Shown here: positions 63,105 through 64,000 of the stretch, in pieces
Layout: each line of letters opens with the position of its first letter
How positions within the stretch are numbered: the stretch's first letter is position 1
NCBI RefSeq assembly: GCF_023554555.1
Contig: NZ_JAMJWC010000002.1
Span: 744,001 to 808,000 of the forward strand
Direction of reading: 5' to 3'
Source: Sphingobacterium sp. lm-10
GTDB lineage: Bacteria; Bacteroidota; Bacteroidia; Sphingobacteriales; Sphingobacteriaceae
DNA: 64,000 nt
Program-made: the position numbers and the translations under genes
Notes under the pieces: generated by a model
The model's input: only the letters and a program-made list of their open reading frames with translations
Told to the model about the DNA's origin: nothing
Database searches by the model: none

Positions 63105-64000
63105 TTAAATACTATTTAATTCTTCGTCGATCCTTTTCAAGGAAGTACGAAAAGCGGTAGGTGTATAGCCTAGTTCGGCTTTGGCTTTATCCAGTACAAA
63201 GCCTGTTTTTCGTGGCCTATTTTTGTCTTGGCCAATCTCTTTTGCCCTGATCGGTGTGATGAGTGTCTGATCTAAATTCCAAAAATGAGCTACTTCTTGT
63301 ACCACTTCTTGAATCGACATCATCTCTCCTCCACTAATGTGGTAGATTCCTTCTGCATGTTGCTTCGCAGCCAAATGACATGCTTCTACCAGATCTTCTA
63401 CCCAGGTAGGCATGCGCCATTGGTCGGAGACTACACGAATCGTTTCTTTGTTTGATAAAGCTTCCTTTGCCCAGATGACTAGATTACGTCCACTACTTCC
63501 TTTGTTTGGCGTGCCATATACTAGAATGGTGCGCAGAATGGCATGTCGGCATCCCGACTGCTGGAGTAGTTTTTCGGCGTCGATCTTGCTTTGCCCATAA
63601 GCATTACATGCGGTAGTAGGATCCGTTTCCAAATAAGATCCTTGCTTTCCATCGAACACAAAGTCGGTAGATAGAAAGGTGAGATGAATATCTTGTGCAT
63701 GCGCAACAGTTGCCAACTCACGGACGATATCGACATTAACGGTTTGACATTGGACAGGATCTTTTTCACATACATCCACACTACTTATAGCTGCTGTATG
63801 AATAATGTGGGTTGGTCGAAAGCTTTTGATCGTGTCGAGTAACGCGGATGGATCACTGAAATCAGCCTGCAAGAAATCATGCGAAATATCCTGACTAATA
63901 CGGTCCGGTGAGCCCGACGTGCAAAATAAGTGGTAACCAGACTCGGCGGCCAATCGCTTCACCAACTTTTGTCCAAGAAATCCGTTAGAACCTGTTACCA
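63105..64000 (-). CDS. SDR/dTDP-4-dehydrorhamnose reductase-like protein (5' end cut by window edge)
   Basis: The frame stays open past the TTG at 63965 to the window edge; upstream codons read VTGSNGFLGQKLVKRL, the G-x-x-G-x-x-G cofactor motif, so the start lies outside the window. The extended-SDR pieces are clear: AAISSVDVCE, LSTDFVFDGK, and the catalytic Y-x-x-x-K in AYGQSKIDAEKLL. RmlD-like reductases make dTDP-rhamnose for envelope polysaccharides, but the family also includes other sugar or S-adenosyl-methionine-binding members. Substrate is not assigned. Confidence 0.87.
   Translation of the reverse strand, partial: VTGSNGFLGQKLVKRLAAESGYHLFCTSGSPDRISQDISHDFLQADFSDPSALLDTIKSFRPTHIIHTAAISSVDVCEKDPVQCQTVNVDIVRELATVAHAQDIHLTFLSTDFVFDGKQGSYLETDPTTACNAYGQSKIDAEKLLQQSGCRHAILRTILVYGTPNKGSSGRNLVIWAKEALSNKETIRVVSDQWRMPTWVEDLVEACHLAAKQHAEGIYHISGGEMMSIQEVVQEVAHFWNLDQTLITPIRAKEIGQDKNRPRKTGFVLDKAKAELGYTPTAFRTSLKRIDEELNSI

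Overview
The window comes from a chromosome of a Bacteroidota bacterium, most likely a Sphingobacteriaceae (Sphingobacterium/Pedobacter/Olivibacter-like) species. The evidence is the gene families (gliding protein GldC, S46 dipeptidyl-peptidase, the long two-part IspG, a HmuY-type haem lipoprotein, bacterial GH3 protein, ParE of the Bacteroidota type) and the promoters, several of which match the Bacteroidota housekeeping pattern TTTG-N19/20-TAnnTTTG with no Shine-Dalgarno in front of most genes. No insertion sequence, prophage or CRISPR array was seen. Both window ends cut a gene: ilvE on the left and an RmlD-like reductase on the right.

Layout. 1-8.3 kb: ilvE (partial), GH3-like protein, lptB, recJ, a metallo-beta-lactamase-fold hydrolase, a two-gene K+/H+ antiporter (KhtT/KhtU-like) and era. 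8.37-8.44 kb: initiator tRNA-fMet. 8.6-16.8 kb: a complete haem-uptake operon on the minus strand (TonB receptor, HmuY-like lipoprotein, HmuTUV ABC importer, HmuS, ChaN-like protein) behind a consensus promoter with an operator-like palindrome at the start site. 17.2-25.1 kb: a secreted coiled-coil protein, dihydroorotase, and three secreted M14 peptidase-family proteins, the middle one lacking every zinc ligand. 25.1-31.3 kb: AI-2E-type transporter, HopJ-family protein, ispG, a LiaF-like membrane protein, and MlaEF lipid-transport subunits.

31.3-34.0 kb is the most remarkable part. A 763-bp non-coding stretch rich in stable hairpins precedes an ECF-type sigma factor gene, followed 11 bp later by a Cas12f/TnpB-like protein that has lost the RuvC catalytic residues and is truncated before RuvC-III and the zinc ribbon. 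This is the architecture expected of an RNA-guided transcription module: a nuclease-dead Cas12f using a guide RNA to place a sigma factor and RNA polymerase at a chosen site. The guide RNA is most plausibly encoded in the upstream non-coding stretch, because only 65 bp separate the Cas12f-like gene from the next gene.

34.0-46 kb: housekeeping genes (rRNA methyltransferase-like protein, msrA, a Tat-exported glycosylasparaginase, dipeptide epimerase, parE, nicotinamide-riboside kinase plus PnuC, YkuK-like protein, upp, uvrB, queD, lldD-like dehydrogenase). 46.0-53.7 kb: the membrane half of respiratory complex I (nuoH-N) without nuoA-G. 53.8-64 kb: META-domain lipoprotein, FKBP lipoprotein, panD, panC, a short degenerate starch-synthase-like protein, a histone-H1-like protein, an S46 dipeptidyl-peptidase, a DEAD-box helicase, gldC, an EVE-domain protein, an acyl-CoA thioesterase and the partial reductase. 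Several convergent gene pairs share long palindromic terminators that overlap the stop codons.
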